Shown here piece after piece: positions 46,586-56,298 of a DNA stretch of 64,000 bases. Numbering within the stretch: position 1 is the stretch's first letter; every line of letters begins with the position of its first letter. Both the position numbers and the translations under genes were made by a program. This DNA is from Kitagawia praeruptora. Taxonomy: Eukaryota > Streptophyta > Magnoliopsida > Apiales > Apiaceae. The stretch spans positions 24,672,001 through 24,736,000 of the forward strand of contig CM075352.1 in NCBI GenBank assembly GCA_037693485.1, given 5' to 3'. The notes under the pieces were generated by a model that saw only the letters and a program-made list of their open reading frames with translations, had not been told where the DNA came from and ran no database searches.

Positions 46586-48585
46586 CTAGCTTAAAACCCG
46601 TGCGATGCACGGAATTTTTTTAATATTATATTAATTTTTTTTTTATTTTTTAAATATAAATTTTGGAGGCTTAAATATTTAAATGAGATTATGATCATAA
46701 TTATATAAATGTTATGCATGATATTTCTAGAAAATGAATGATTTTAGTTAAAAAAATATAGAAAATGTGATAGATTTTAGTTGAAAAGGTAATAAGTTAT
46801 TTCTATAAAATGAATGATTTTAGTTAAAAAATATAGAAAATGTGATAGGTTTTAGTTGAAAAGGTAATTAATAAGTTACTTATTAGTATTTATAAAATTA
46901 TTATTTTGTTTTATTAAATAGAATGCCCGTGATATAATTGGAAAAAGAGAGGATTTAGTTAGAGAAAATTAAAAATGTAACATATTTTAGGTGAAAAGGG
47001 TAATTGATTAATTTATAGTAATTATAATTTAATTATGTTATTTTACAAAATAAAATTGCTCGAAATATTTTTAGAAAAGGAGAAATTAATGTCACCCGTG
47101 ATATTTCTAAAGAGGAATTTTAGTTAGATAATATAAGGAAAAGATGATACGTTTTAGCTAAAAAAGATAAGCGTTAATATTAGTATTATAATATTATTAT
47201 TTAATTTTATTAAATAGAACCGTCCATGATATAATTGGAAAAAGAGAGAAAAAGATAACGTGAAAATTAAAAGGTGACATACTTTAGGTGAAAAAACTAA
47301 TTGATTAGTTTATAATAATTATAATTTAGTTGTTACTTTACTAAATAAAATTGCTGGTAATATTTTTAAAAAATGAGAAATTAATGCTACCCTGATATTT
47401 CTAAAAAAAGTAATTTAATTTGAAAAAATAAAAAAAAATGATGCGTTTTTGACTGAAAAGGTAATCGGTTAATTAATAGCATTATAATATTATGATTTTA
47501 TTATTATTAAATAGAATCGCCCGTTATATAATTTGAAAAAGAGATGTTTTAGTTAGAGAAAATAAAAAAGGTAACTTGTTTTGGCTGAAAAAGGTAACCC
47601 GTGATATAATTAGAAAAATAAATATTTTAGTTAGAGAAAAGAGAAAAGAGAAAAAATTAATTTATTAGTTAACAGTAATTATAATTTGTTTTTAATTAGA
47701 TAAAATATAAAAGATATTATATTTTACTTGAAAAAAGAAACTGCCTGGCTGAAAAAGGTAACCCGTGATATAATTAGAAAAATAAATATTTTAGTTACAG
47801 AAAAGAGAAAAGGTAAAAAATTAATTTATTACTCCCTCTGTCCCTCCCATTTCTTTACAATTTTTTTTCACTGTTCGACACGCATTTTAAGGCTCCTAAA
47901 AAGTATAGTTCCATAACTTATTTTTAAAATTTTCTTTTTTTTTGTATAAAAATAGAACAATTCTATTTTTATACAAAAAAAAAAAATTTTAAAAATAAGT
48001 CATGAAACTATCCGTAAATTACACCTTAAAATACGTGCCAGAATTACGTCCCCCAAGGTAAAGAACCAAGGGGGACAGAGGGAGTAGTTAACAGTAATTA
48101 TAATTTGTTTTTTAATTAGATAAAATATAAAAGATATTATATTTTACCTAAAAAAAGGAAACTGCCTAGTTATTAAAAAAAGGTAACACGTTTAACCTGA
48201 AAAAGTAGATTGATTAGTAAAGTAAAAAATTTAGTTAAATAAAATATAAAATAATATTTTTAAAAGTAACCGTGATATAATTGGAAAAAGATGTATAATA
48301 TAAAAGATATTGTATTTTAGCTGAAAAAGGAAACTGTTTAGTTATTAAAAAGAAAAGAAAAGGTAACATGTTTAACTTGAAAAAGGAAATTGATTAAAAA
48401 AGCAAAAATTTTAAAGGTAACATGTTTAACTGAAAGGAAATTGATTAGTAAAGCAAAAATTTTAGTTAGGTAAAATATAAAAAAAGATTTTATCTGTAAT
48501 TAAGTAAGGGTAAATAAGTAAAATCAATAGGTACCAACCAACCAACCAAACTTTTAATGTTTCGGCTTTTATATAATAGTATAGA
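46586..48585 (-). mobile_element. non-autonomous Helitron (2.0 kb)
   Basis: On the minus strand it starts TCTATACTATTATATAAAAG after an A. It ends with the hairpin CCGTGC-ATC-GCACGG, then GTTTTAAG, then CTAG followed by T. These are standard plant Helitron termini. The AT-rich interior consists of degenerate repeats containing CCCGTGATATAATT and lacks coding capacity. It splits the Tourist-like MITE. Confidence 0.85.
47832..48084. mobile_element. Stowaway MITE (253 bp)
   Basis: Terminal inverted repeats CTCCCTCTGTCCC and GGGGGACAGAGGGAG are flanked by TA on both sides. The element can fold along most of its length. It is inserted in a repeat unit of the Helitron. Confidence 0.9.
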
Positions 48586-48677
48586 TTTTAACCAACTATT
48601 TTAGCAAATTTTACATAATCATTATTTTATAATATTTTAACCAACTATTTTAGCCAACACCATTGGAGATGCTCTAA

Positions 48678-48894
48678 GAGAGGTCGAGAGGGACTCTATA
48701 TATTGACATTTGATATTTAGATTACCTTTTTCCGAATAATATAGATCTAGGTGCACATATCTGACTAACTTCTTGTAATATTGATTGATTACCTTTAAAT
48801 TAACTTTAGTTTGTAACTTTGGAGAGAATTACCAAAATGCCTATTTTTGTTAAGTTTTTGTCCAAAATATTGATTTTGAAAAAAATGGTCCGAA
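48678..48894. other. short intergenic stretch
   Basis: AT-rich, nothing recognisable. Confidence 0.5.
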
Positions 48895-48895
48895 A

Positions 48896-49175
48896 GACCG
48901 ACGGGATACGGAGAATCGTCCTCCGTGTTATCAGGATGCGGAGAATCGTCCTCCGTATTACGTAGATACGGAACTGAGTTCTCCGTGTTATGCATGATAC
49001 GGTGGACCGTGTCCCGTGTTAGGTGGGTGCGCAGCACAATCACGGAGCATGGTCTTCCGTATCATGCATAACACAGAAGACTCAGTTTCGTATCATGCCC
49101 TATTACGGAAGATCGTGTTCCGCAACACCCTTCATATCACGGTACACGATGTACCGTGTCCCGTCAGTAAAAAGG
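48896..49175. repeat. array of about eight imperfect palindromes, period about 30 bp
   Basis: Each unit is a variant of ATACGGAGAATCGTCCTCCG followed by TRTTA: an ACGG(A/T)-type arm, 5-9 bases, then the complementary arm. The first three are regularly spaced. Later units are inverted or diverged, with several keeping complementary arms despite different sequence. No gene or known element explains it. Confidence 0.6.
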
Positions 49176-49262
49176 GCCAGCATGACTCCCATATGAATAT
49201 TTTGGACCATCACCCGTAACTTTTTCGAATTATAACTTTTAGTTGAATTTCTTTATTGTAGT

Positions 49263-50554
49263 TGTTGAGTATTGAATACGGTAAAAGAATACAGAGGGGG
49301 GGGTGAATGGATTCTTGAACTTTTCTTTGATTGAGTCTATGTAGCAGATAAGTGCCTGTGTGTGTAGAAGTGAAGGTGCGGATAAATAAACAACACAAGA
49401 CACAATATCACTTTAATCTAATGTATTATTAGATAAAGGTTGCTACAATCTGTGAATACAAATGGTAGTATTCTCAGCTTCGTTTTTCTCAAAGAGATAT
49501 GGCTTACAGTGTATGAAAAACTTGACTAACAAAAAGTTACTAAGTTATGAAGTGAGGCTGTGTCCTTATAGAACATGGATACAGCCTACTTACTGCAAAT
49601 AAGGTAGCTAAACAAATTGCTTTCTAGTCTGTCTATCCTTTTTGAGTAAGTGTCCAAACGGTTACAGATTTGACTTTGCAAAGCCTGTTTAGATCCACTT
49701 CTTTAGCTCCTTGTCTCTTCTATATCTCTCCAAGCTTCCTTGTAGGCTTTCCAGAGCACGTTACAGATTGTGGTCCATAAAGTGCATTGGCTTGTTGCAG
49801 GTTTCTGACTTGTACAATTTCTTCAGTATTTTGTCTCCAAGAATGTATTCGAGAAGTGACTAAGTAAGTGATTCGAGAACTAGAATTGACTTGATCGATA
49901 ACTCTGAGTTCTCGAATACTGTTATAATGACATATAGAACCACTTCTCGAATAGCTCTTTTCCATCAGGATTCCTTGAGTTGTCGAATAGAACATTTGAC
50001 TTATCGAATCCTCGAGTTGTCGAATAGCTTTCTGAGTCCTTGAGATATCGAATGGAACTTTGACTTGTTGACTCTTTGAGAACTCGAATACCATCTTGAC
50101 TTGTTGACTTCTTGAGTTCTCGAATAGAGTAGTAGACATATCGAATCCCTGAGATATCGAATGAGATATCGAACAGTGTATTCAGAGATATCGAATAGTG
50201 TCTTGAGATATCGAATCCCTGACTTCTCGAATGCTGGACTTCTCGAATAGACAAATATACTTCTCGAATTGGTACTTAGGCAAATTCTTCATTTCTTCAA
50301 ATCCCAACTGTGATTATTTGACAGTCTTTAACTCCTTGCTTGAGGCATGAACCTTGGAACTTCTTTCAAGCATTATTCTAGACTCTATTTGTACAATTAC
50401 ACAACTAGGATTTGATGCCTACTACAAGTACAATACAAACAGAAACTCTACAACTAGAGGTTCCCTCAGTTAAGAGGTCATGTAAGTAATGCAAAGCATT
50501 ACAAACAATTAGGCTTGTTATTAGATGTGTACAGGCATGCCTCTGTAACTAACA
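49263..50554 (-). repeat. copia 3' LTR (1292 bp)
   Basis: It contains a dense set of TCGAAT-centred words at about 49850-50265, such as ACTTCTCGAAT and GATATCGAAT. It shares them with the pol-env spacer. Confidence 0.9.
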
Positions 50555-50568
50555 ATCTCCCCCAAATT
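50555..50568 (-). other. copia polypurine tract
   Basis: AATTTGGGGGAGAT on the minus strand adjoins the 3' LTR start TGTTAG. Confidence 0.8.
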
Positions 50569-50712
50569 GTGAGTGAGACCCTTAGTCACAATTTCATGTC
50601 TGATAACAAGCCTAACATACATAAAGATAAAACTTTAAAAGTACAGGTATGTATTTTGATTGAACACATAAATGAAATTACAAGATAAATACTCTTACAG
50701 TATGATGAGGTA

Positions 50713-53700
50713 CTAGCCATTTTCTTTTGATTGCATCTCCATTGCTTTGGCTTGTAGATCATCATATGCTTTCTGTTTCCTTTCTTTCTCCTTTCTTGCA
50801 GTCTCATCTATTGCTCTCATGATTTCTGTCATAGCATCCAATTCTTCAATCATAATAGAGTTTTTGAAATCTTCAAGCACTGGCTTCAGAATGTTGGCAG
50901 GATAGTGACTGAGTAGGTCCATTCTTATATTGACATTGTCTCCATTTCTTCTCCTATACTTCACCACATAGGGATCAAACTGAACTCTACACAATCCCTT
51001 TGCCCTTAGCTTTTCTGCTTCAATCTCCAGTCTATCAATTTCTTTCTCCCTTTCTAACCATTTCTCATAGCAGCCCTTTCTTATCTTCTCAGCATAATCT
51101 TTCTTCATTTTCACAAAGTCAATCAATTCCAGCTTCCATACTTTCTCCACCTTGTCTTTAGAATTCAGCAATGCAATGATTCTTTCTATCTCATACAATT
51201 TACCCCAATGTTGACAACCCCCTTGTTTGAATTTCATTTCTTTCCCATCAGTGTACTTGATTTCAAGGTGGTCATCCACAATTGCAGCATAGCATATCTT
51301 TTGAGCTCTTAGAAATTGCAATTGCTCTTCATCAAAGTCTTCATCAAGTGGCTGGAGTTTCAATCCTGGAATGATTGTTAGGGCTCTAGATTTGGATAGC
51401 TTCACTCTTCTTACAACATGTTTAAATTTCATCCTCTTGACATGATTGCTTGGCAGAAATCTTTGACCTTTGTTGGTAGACCATAGTAGTATTCCATTAG
51501 CAGATTGCTTTCTGAAACATACACATGGTTTCTTGACTTGAATCTTCTTCTCTTCTTGAGGTGGTAAGACAGTTGCAGAAGCCATAGATGTAGATTTTGC
51601 TAGGTCACTACTAACAGTATTCACCCTAGACTTAGAGTCTTGTGTTGTGGTGAGGTTACTGCTAGCAGTGCCTAAGGCTTGCTGTCTTCCACTCTTCCTC
51701 TCATAGGTTTTACCTTGGTCATCATCATCCTTTTTATCCTTGTCTCCCTTTTTCTTCTTGTCTTCATCACCCTTATCTCTCCTGTGATGTCTTCTCCTCC
51801 CATCACCTTTGTCTTCAGAATCATCATCCTTATTTCTCCTAGGTTGAGCCATCTCTGGAATTTCACCAGTTGCAATATAGGTTCTGAGGATGTGCAGTGT
51901 CTCAGTTTCTTCAGCATTTCTGGCTCCAACCTTCTTCTGTAATTGATCAATGATAGCAATGATCAGTCTGTGATTTCTAGTGGTGAGATCATGGGGAATG
52001 ACCAATTGCTTGATATCTTCAATTCTGGTGCCAGACTGATAAATGATTGTCCATGGCTTCTTGATCACTTCTGGTAGCCTTGAAGGTTGACCATTCCTCA
52101 AATCATCAAACAGACTTTTGCTGTTCTCATTCCTCTTCTCAATGAGCTCAAGTATGGCATCTATCTCTGAGTGTTTTAGGTCTTGTAGAGTCTGGTATGT
52201 TAGATGCCATATCTTTAATTTGGAAACCATCACTATCTCCTTGACCCATAGATTGTTGACTTTCTTGGGGATGACAGTGATGTAGTCAATCTGCTTCTTC
52301 ACCTCCCTCAGATAAAACTGAGTGTCACCAACCTGTTCCCTTATGGCTTTCAGAAACTCCAAGAAGGCTTTATCATGATAAACATCTGAGTTGGCAACTT
52401 CTTGCAGCTTGGCCTCAGTAACAACTTTGACTTCTACAGGCTTGGCACTCTCAGATATAGAGGTTGGAGGTTTGTCAGATGGCATACTCCCTGCAACCAC
52501 TGTGGTAGTTATTAATTGCTTTTGTCCTCCAGGAGTAGTGATGTGCATAGTTGGTAGAGTGACAACTGGCAAGGTAGATGGAGGCTCATCCACTTTGGAT
52601 TTTCCTTTGCCAGGCACATTTGCTAGAGACTTTGAAGCCCTTTGTTGACCACCCTCTTTTATTATTATGCCTTTCTCCCCCTTTGTATTTGAGTTCCTTG
52701 CCTTCTTCCCCCCCTTAGGCTTGTTGTCAGGCACAGAGGCTGTAGAAATGTCCTTTGGGATTGAAGATTCATCAGGTAGAGGGAGACCCATATGCTTCAT
52801 CATTGCAGCTAACATGGATTGTTGATGCAGAAGGACATCAGCTGTGGTGGATGCTTGAGTGTCCAACTGATCATTTAGCAGTGCAACCTTTTCTGTAAGA
52901 TGAGCATTGGACTTGGTAAGAGTAGCTACCTCCTGTTCAAGAGTGTTCACCTTAGTGAATAACTCATTGGCCTTGAAACCAGATAAAGATTGATCCTGCA
53001 GCCTCTTCACTTCATATTTAGACAGTTCATGCACAGGGACATCAGTCACTAGCCTATCTCCATAAAGATTCTTGAACATTGTCCTCAGCATGGCATTGGC
53101 ATCTGTAGTCTGGTCAGATAGATTTTGAAATTGATGCCCCAGACCTGTGACAGTATCCTTTAGCAGAGCTAGCCCATTATCCATCTGGGTGCAGGTAGAG
53201 TTGCAGTGTTTGATGTCCTTGAACACACTATCTAGCTGAGGGAATTTAGCATCAAAGGCCCTCTTGACTTCTGCTACTGAAGTGGCTGTCTTGTCACACA
53301 CCCTGTTGACTTCAGTTTTGACTCCCTTGCCAAGATAGTGTGCAGCCTTGAGGAAACCCTTGTAGGAATCATTTACAGCTTCATACACTTCACCAGGTGA
53401 CATGGATTTTGCATTGGAGCCCAGTGAAGTGATGTATTCTTCCCTGAGATACTGAAGTGCTTCATCGAGAGTAATATCATATTTTCCTTGCAACCAGGCA
53501 TCTATGTTGCCATCTCTCTCAGCATCATCAATGATCTTTGACTTCTGCACTTCCACATCATCCCTATGGCATAACAGAATAGCCTCATAGTCTGGATTAG
53601 GCATGTCTGTAGTGAGAAGGTTCTGAGCAATCTTTGTGAACTCAGGAATCTGATCCACAATTAAGCTTTGAAGTGCTTCAACCGTCAATTGTTGTGGAAC

Positions 53701-55455
53701 AGACCCTGATCCTGAAGCACTGTCATGTTGCACAGGCTTCAGCCATTTTGACATGAAGTCAGAGCTAGAGCTAGGCAAGCTAGACTCCTCAGTTACAGAT
53801 GCAACTTCTGTAACCGGATGGATTGACTCTACTACTGGTGTCACCACATAGGTGGGATGAATTACACCAGCAGTTGACACAGGCACAGAGTCTCTAGTAA
53901 AAACTAGTGGAACCTCTGTGTTTGTGATGGTGTCATTAGGAGATGCCTCAGCATGCATTCCCTCACCATCTAAATGTGGGTTCTGAGTGGTGAACAAAGT
54001 GTCATGCACTAAGTCACTTGAAATTATTGGCTCATCAAGAGAAAAGAATTCTTGATGATCAATACCTTGCATCTCAGTTGCCTGAGTTGCAGGTTCCAAA
54101 GAAATTTCAGAGTTAGATTCTGGAAGAGAAGTGTGTTTAAGAGTAGATTTTGGCAACTCCCCCTGAGAGATAGAGGGAGTTTCAAATGTGATGTGCTCTC
54201 CACTCAGTGTTGTGCCAGCCTTATCACTCCCATGTGCTGACTCTATACAAGAAGGTGCATTGGGGAGGATGCTTGATTCTATAGGTGCACCCTGTTGAGA
54301 GGATACACCTAGTGAGCTGTGTGCCCCTGATTTTACAACTTCAGCCATTTGTGTGACTGAAGAGGTGGTCTTAATTTTCTTCTTCTTTGTCCTGTGTAAG
54401 GGTAACTCAGTTTCCTCACTTCCTAGACCTAATTCAACAGCTAATGCTGCTTCAGACAAGATATTCAATGGTGCAGACATTACTTCCTTTCTCTTCTTTT
54501 TACTAACATCACCCTTTTGAGAGGATGATGCAGTTGGCTCAGTATGTGGTAGAGTGTTTGGTTGAGAGGGTTGGTTAGCAGGCCCTGGGTTAGCATTTTG
54601 TTCTACTTGCTTGGGCTGTGCTAACTTAGATTTTGCATCAAATGTTGGCATGTTGTGGGGATAAGTCCTAAACAAACTCTCCATATGGGGAGTTATGTTC
54701 AGTCTTACATCCACATCATTCCTAGTCTCCAAATTACCAAAAATGAGTTTGGTCATGGACTTAGGATAGCCTATTTTATTTTTATCAATCCCAGGCAATT
54801 CAATCAATGAAGCATTTTTATAATTAAGTACAGATTGAATAAAGCGAGGGAAGAAAATATCAGTACCTCTCTTGGTTGTGTTCTTACCAAGTCTCCCATA
54901 TAATTCTTGGAGTATGATTTGGCCAACATCAATCTTCTTCCCATGGGCCAAAGCATATCCAATTTGCTGCACAGGTGCACTGATTTGATCAAAACTTGAT
55001 TTTCTGGCAGTGAAGACTTGGAGAAGAGTTGCAAACACATAGCTCCACTCCTTTCTCAGATTCTTTCTGTTTAGCCTTCCAAGGTTAATCCCATCTGAGT
55101 AGTTTATGAACTCAAAGAATTCCTCCAACTCTGCACTAGTGGCCATTCTGTCAAATGACTCTTGTTGTAGGCCTAGTGCTTGGTTCATGTCTGCAGTAGT
55201 GATAGTGATTTCCTTATCTTGAACCTTGCAGTAGATGACATATGAAGTAATTGCGTTTTCCAGGGCTACAACCTCCACAATAGCAGTACTCCAGAATTGT
55301 TCCAGAATATCTAGATATAGAGTTGGGTTGGCAGAGAGTGCATCCTTGATATACGACTCAGCCATCCATTTCACAAAGCACTTGAAATTGGCATTGGGTG
55401 CTTCAACATCACTAGTGAGAGCGATGAAGTTGGTGTTAAACTTTACTGTTGCCAT
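50713..55455 (-). CDS. env-position ORF of the copia element (1580 aa)
   Basis: Uninterrupted frame starting MATVKFNT, between pol and the 3' LTR, where Sireviruses carry an 'envelope-like' ORF. The N-terminal about 290 residues look globular, and a long Ser/Thr/Pro-rich middle follows. A coiled coil lies near 850-920 (NTLEQEVATLTKSNAHL), and a very basic/acidic stretch (DDDSEDKGDGRRRHHRR) precedes another globular C-terminal region of about 250 residues. I see no signal peptide and no convincing membrane span, so an envelope role is not supported; the label is positional. How it is translated (spliced or subgenomic RNA) cannot be told from the sequence. Intactness over 4.7 kb argues for recent selection or youth. 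Confidence 0.85.
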   Translation of the reverse strand: MATVKFNTNFIALTSDVEAPNANFKCFVKWMAESYIKDALSANPTLYLDILEQFWSTAIVEVVALENAITSYVIYCKVQDKEITITTADMNQALGLQQESFDRMATSAELEEFFEFINYSDGINLGRLNRKNLRKEWSYVFATLLQVFTARKSSFDQISAPVQQIGYALAHGKKIDVGQIILQELYGRLGKNTTKRGTDIFFPRFIQSVLNYKNASLIELPGIDKNKIGYPKSMTKLIFGNLETRNDVDVRLNITPHMESLFRTYPHNMPTFDAKSKLAQPKQVEQNANPGPANQPSQPNTLPHTEPTASSSQKGDVSKKKRKEVMSAPLNILSEAALAVELGLGSEETELPLHRTKKKKIKTTSSVTQMAEVVKSGAHSSLGVSSQQGAPIESSILPNAPSCIESAHGSDKAGTTLSGEHITFETPSISQGELPKSTLKHTSLPESNSEISLEPATQATEMQGIDHQEFFSLDEPIISSDLVHDTLFTTQNPHLDGEGMHAEASPNDTITNTEVPLVFTRDSVPVSTAGVIHPTYVVTPVVESIHPVTEVASVTEESSLPSSSSDFMSKWLKPVQHDSASGSGSVPQQLTVEALQSLIVDQIPEFTKIAQNLLTTDMPNPDYEAILLCHRDDVEVQKSKIIDDAERDGNIDAWLQGKYDITLDEALQYLREEYITSLGSNAKSMSPGEVYEAVNDSYKGFLKAAHYLGKGVKTEVNRVCDKTATSVAEVKRAFDAKFPQLDSVFKDIKHCNSTCTQMDNGLALLKDTVTGLGHQFQNLSDQTTDANAMLRTMFKNLYGDRLVTDVPVHELSKYEVKRLQDQSLSGFKANELFTKVNTLEQEVATLTKSNAHLTEKVALLNDQLDTQASTTADVLLHQQSMLAAMMKHMGLPLPDESSIPKDISTASVPDNKPKGGKKARNSNTKGEKGIIIKEGGQQRASKSLANVPGKGKSKVDEPPSTLPVVTLPTMHITTPGGQKQLITTTVVAGSMPSDKPPTSISESAKPVEVKVVTEAKLQEVANSDVYHDKAFLEFLKAIREQVGDTQFYLREVKKQIDYITVIPKKVNNLWVKEIVMVSKLKIWHLTYQTLQDLKHSEIDAILELIEKRNENSKSLFDDLRNGQPSRLPEVIKKPWTIIYQSGTRIEDIKQLVIPHDLTTRNHRLIIAIIDQLQKKVGARNAEETETLHILRTYIATGEIPEMAQPRRNKDDDSEDKGDGRRRHHRRDKGDEDKKKKGDKDKKDDDDQGKTYERKSGRQQALGTASSNLTTTQDSKSRVNTVSSDLAKSTSMASATVLPPQEEKKIQVKKPCVCFRKQSANGILLWSTNKGQRFLPSNHVKRMKFKHVVRRVKLSKSRALTIIPGLKLQPLDEDFDEEQLQFLRAQKICYAAIVDDHLEIKYTDGKEMKFKQGGCQHWGKLYEIERIIALLNSKDKVEKVWKLELIDFVKMKKDYAEKIRKGCYEKWLEREKEIDRLEIEAEKLRAKGLCRVQFDPYVVKYRRRNGDNVNIRMDLLSHYPANILKPVLEDFKNSIMIEELDAMTEIMRAIDETARKEKERKQKAYDDLQAKAMEMQSKENG

Positions 55456-56298
55456 TTGTGTAGAAGAGAGGAAAGAAATTGAAGGTTGAAGAAGAAATTT
55501 GGCTTTTCGTAGCTAGGGTTTCAGGGGTTTAGAGAGTGTAGATGCTTGAGAAATCGAATGAAATGAATCGAATAGTTGTGAAATTGTATAAGTATGAAGT
55601 ACTTGAATTGTCGATTAGCAGAGTTTTGTATCGACAAGTCAGCATTCGAGAAGTAGGAAACAACTATTCGAGAAGTCAAGAATGGCTTAATCGATAACTC
55701 AAGCAGATAGAAACTCACAGCTGGCAGTTATCTAACTCAGAAATAATTCTAAATTAAATAATATGTGTTTTTATGAGTGAATTAAACTTTTTAGACAAAA
55801 GTCCAAAATCGGTTAAAATTCAGCGAGAATTCAGCCTTTTCAAATGATTCGAGAACTCAGATATAGTGTTCGAGAACTCAGTCATTCGAGAACTCAGTTA
55901 CTATATTCGAGAAGTCAAGAATTCCTCTATTCGATATCTCAGAAAGACTCTATTCGAGAACTCAAGAGTACTCTAATGAGACTTATTAGAGATGTCGAAT
56001 AGCGAATCATTCGAGAAGTCTGACTTATCGAACTATACCCATCACTCATAAAAATTTGATTTTCACTATCTTTTAAAAATTTACCAGACATATTCATTGA
56101 AAAATATCCTAGCAAATTAAATAGTGATTTTCTCAAAATTTCATAGAAATTTTAAGTTAATAAAAATATGATTTTCAACATATACAACAGATTTGAAATA
56201 TTTATAAATCATATTTCAGCCAACACTTACTCAAAAAATATTGAGAATTTAGATAAAGTAAGTGTTTACTGCTGCAACAATCTAGATGGTGTATTCAC
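55456..56298 (-). other. pol-env spacer with TCGAA-type words
   Basis: Non-coding, with many copies of ATTCGAGAAGTC / ATTCGAGAACTC at about 55640-56030, the same words as in the LTRs. No frame is open across it. Confidence 0.7.

Larger units (their letters stand above)
46238..48674. mobile_element. Tourist-like MITE, split by a Helitron
   Basis: The left end GAGATCTCCAAC and the inverted right end GAGCATCTCCAATG agree with one indel. TAA flanks both sides (46235-46237 and 48675-48677), as for PIF/Harbinger elements. Without the Helitron it is about 437 bp. A roughly 50-bp unit (AGCAAATTTTACATAATC...) is tandemly duplicated around the Helitron insertion point. Confidence 0.65.
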
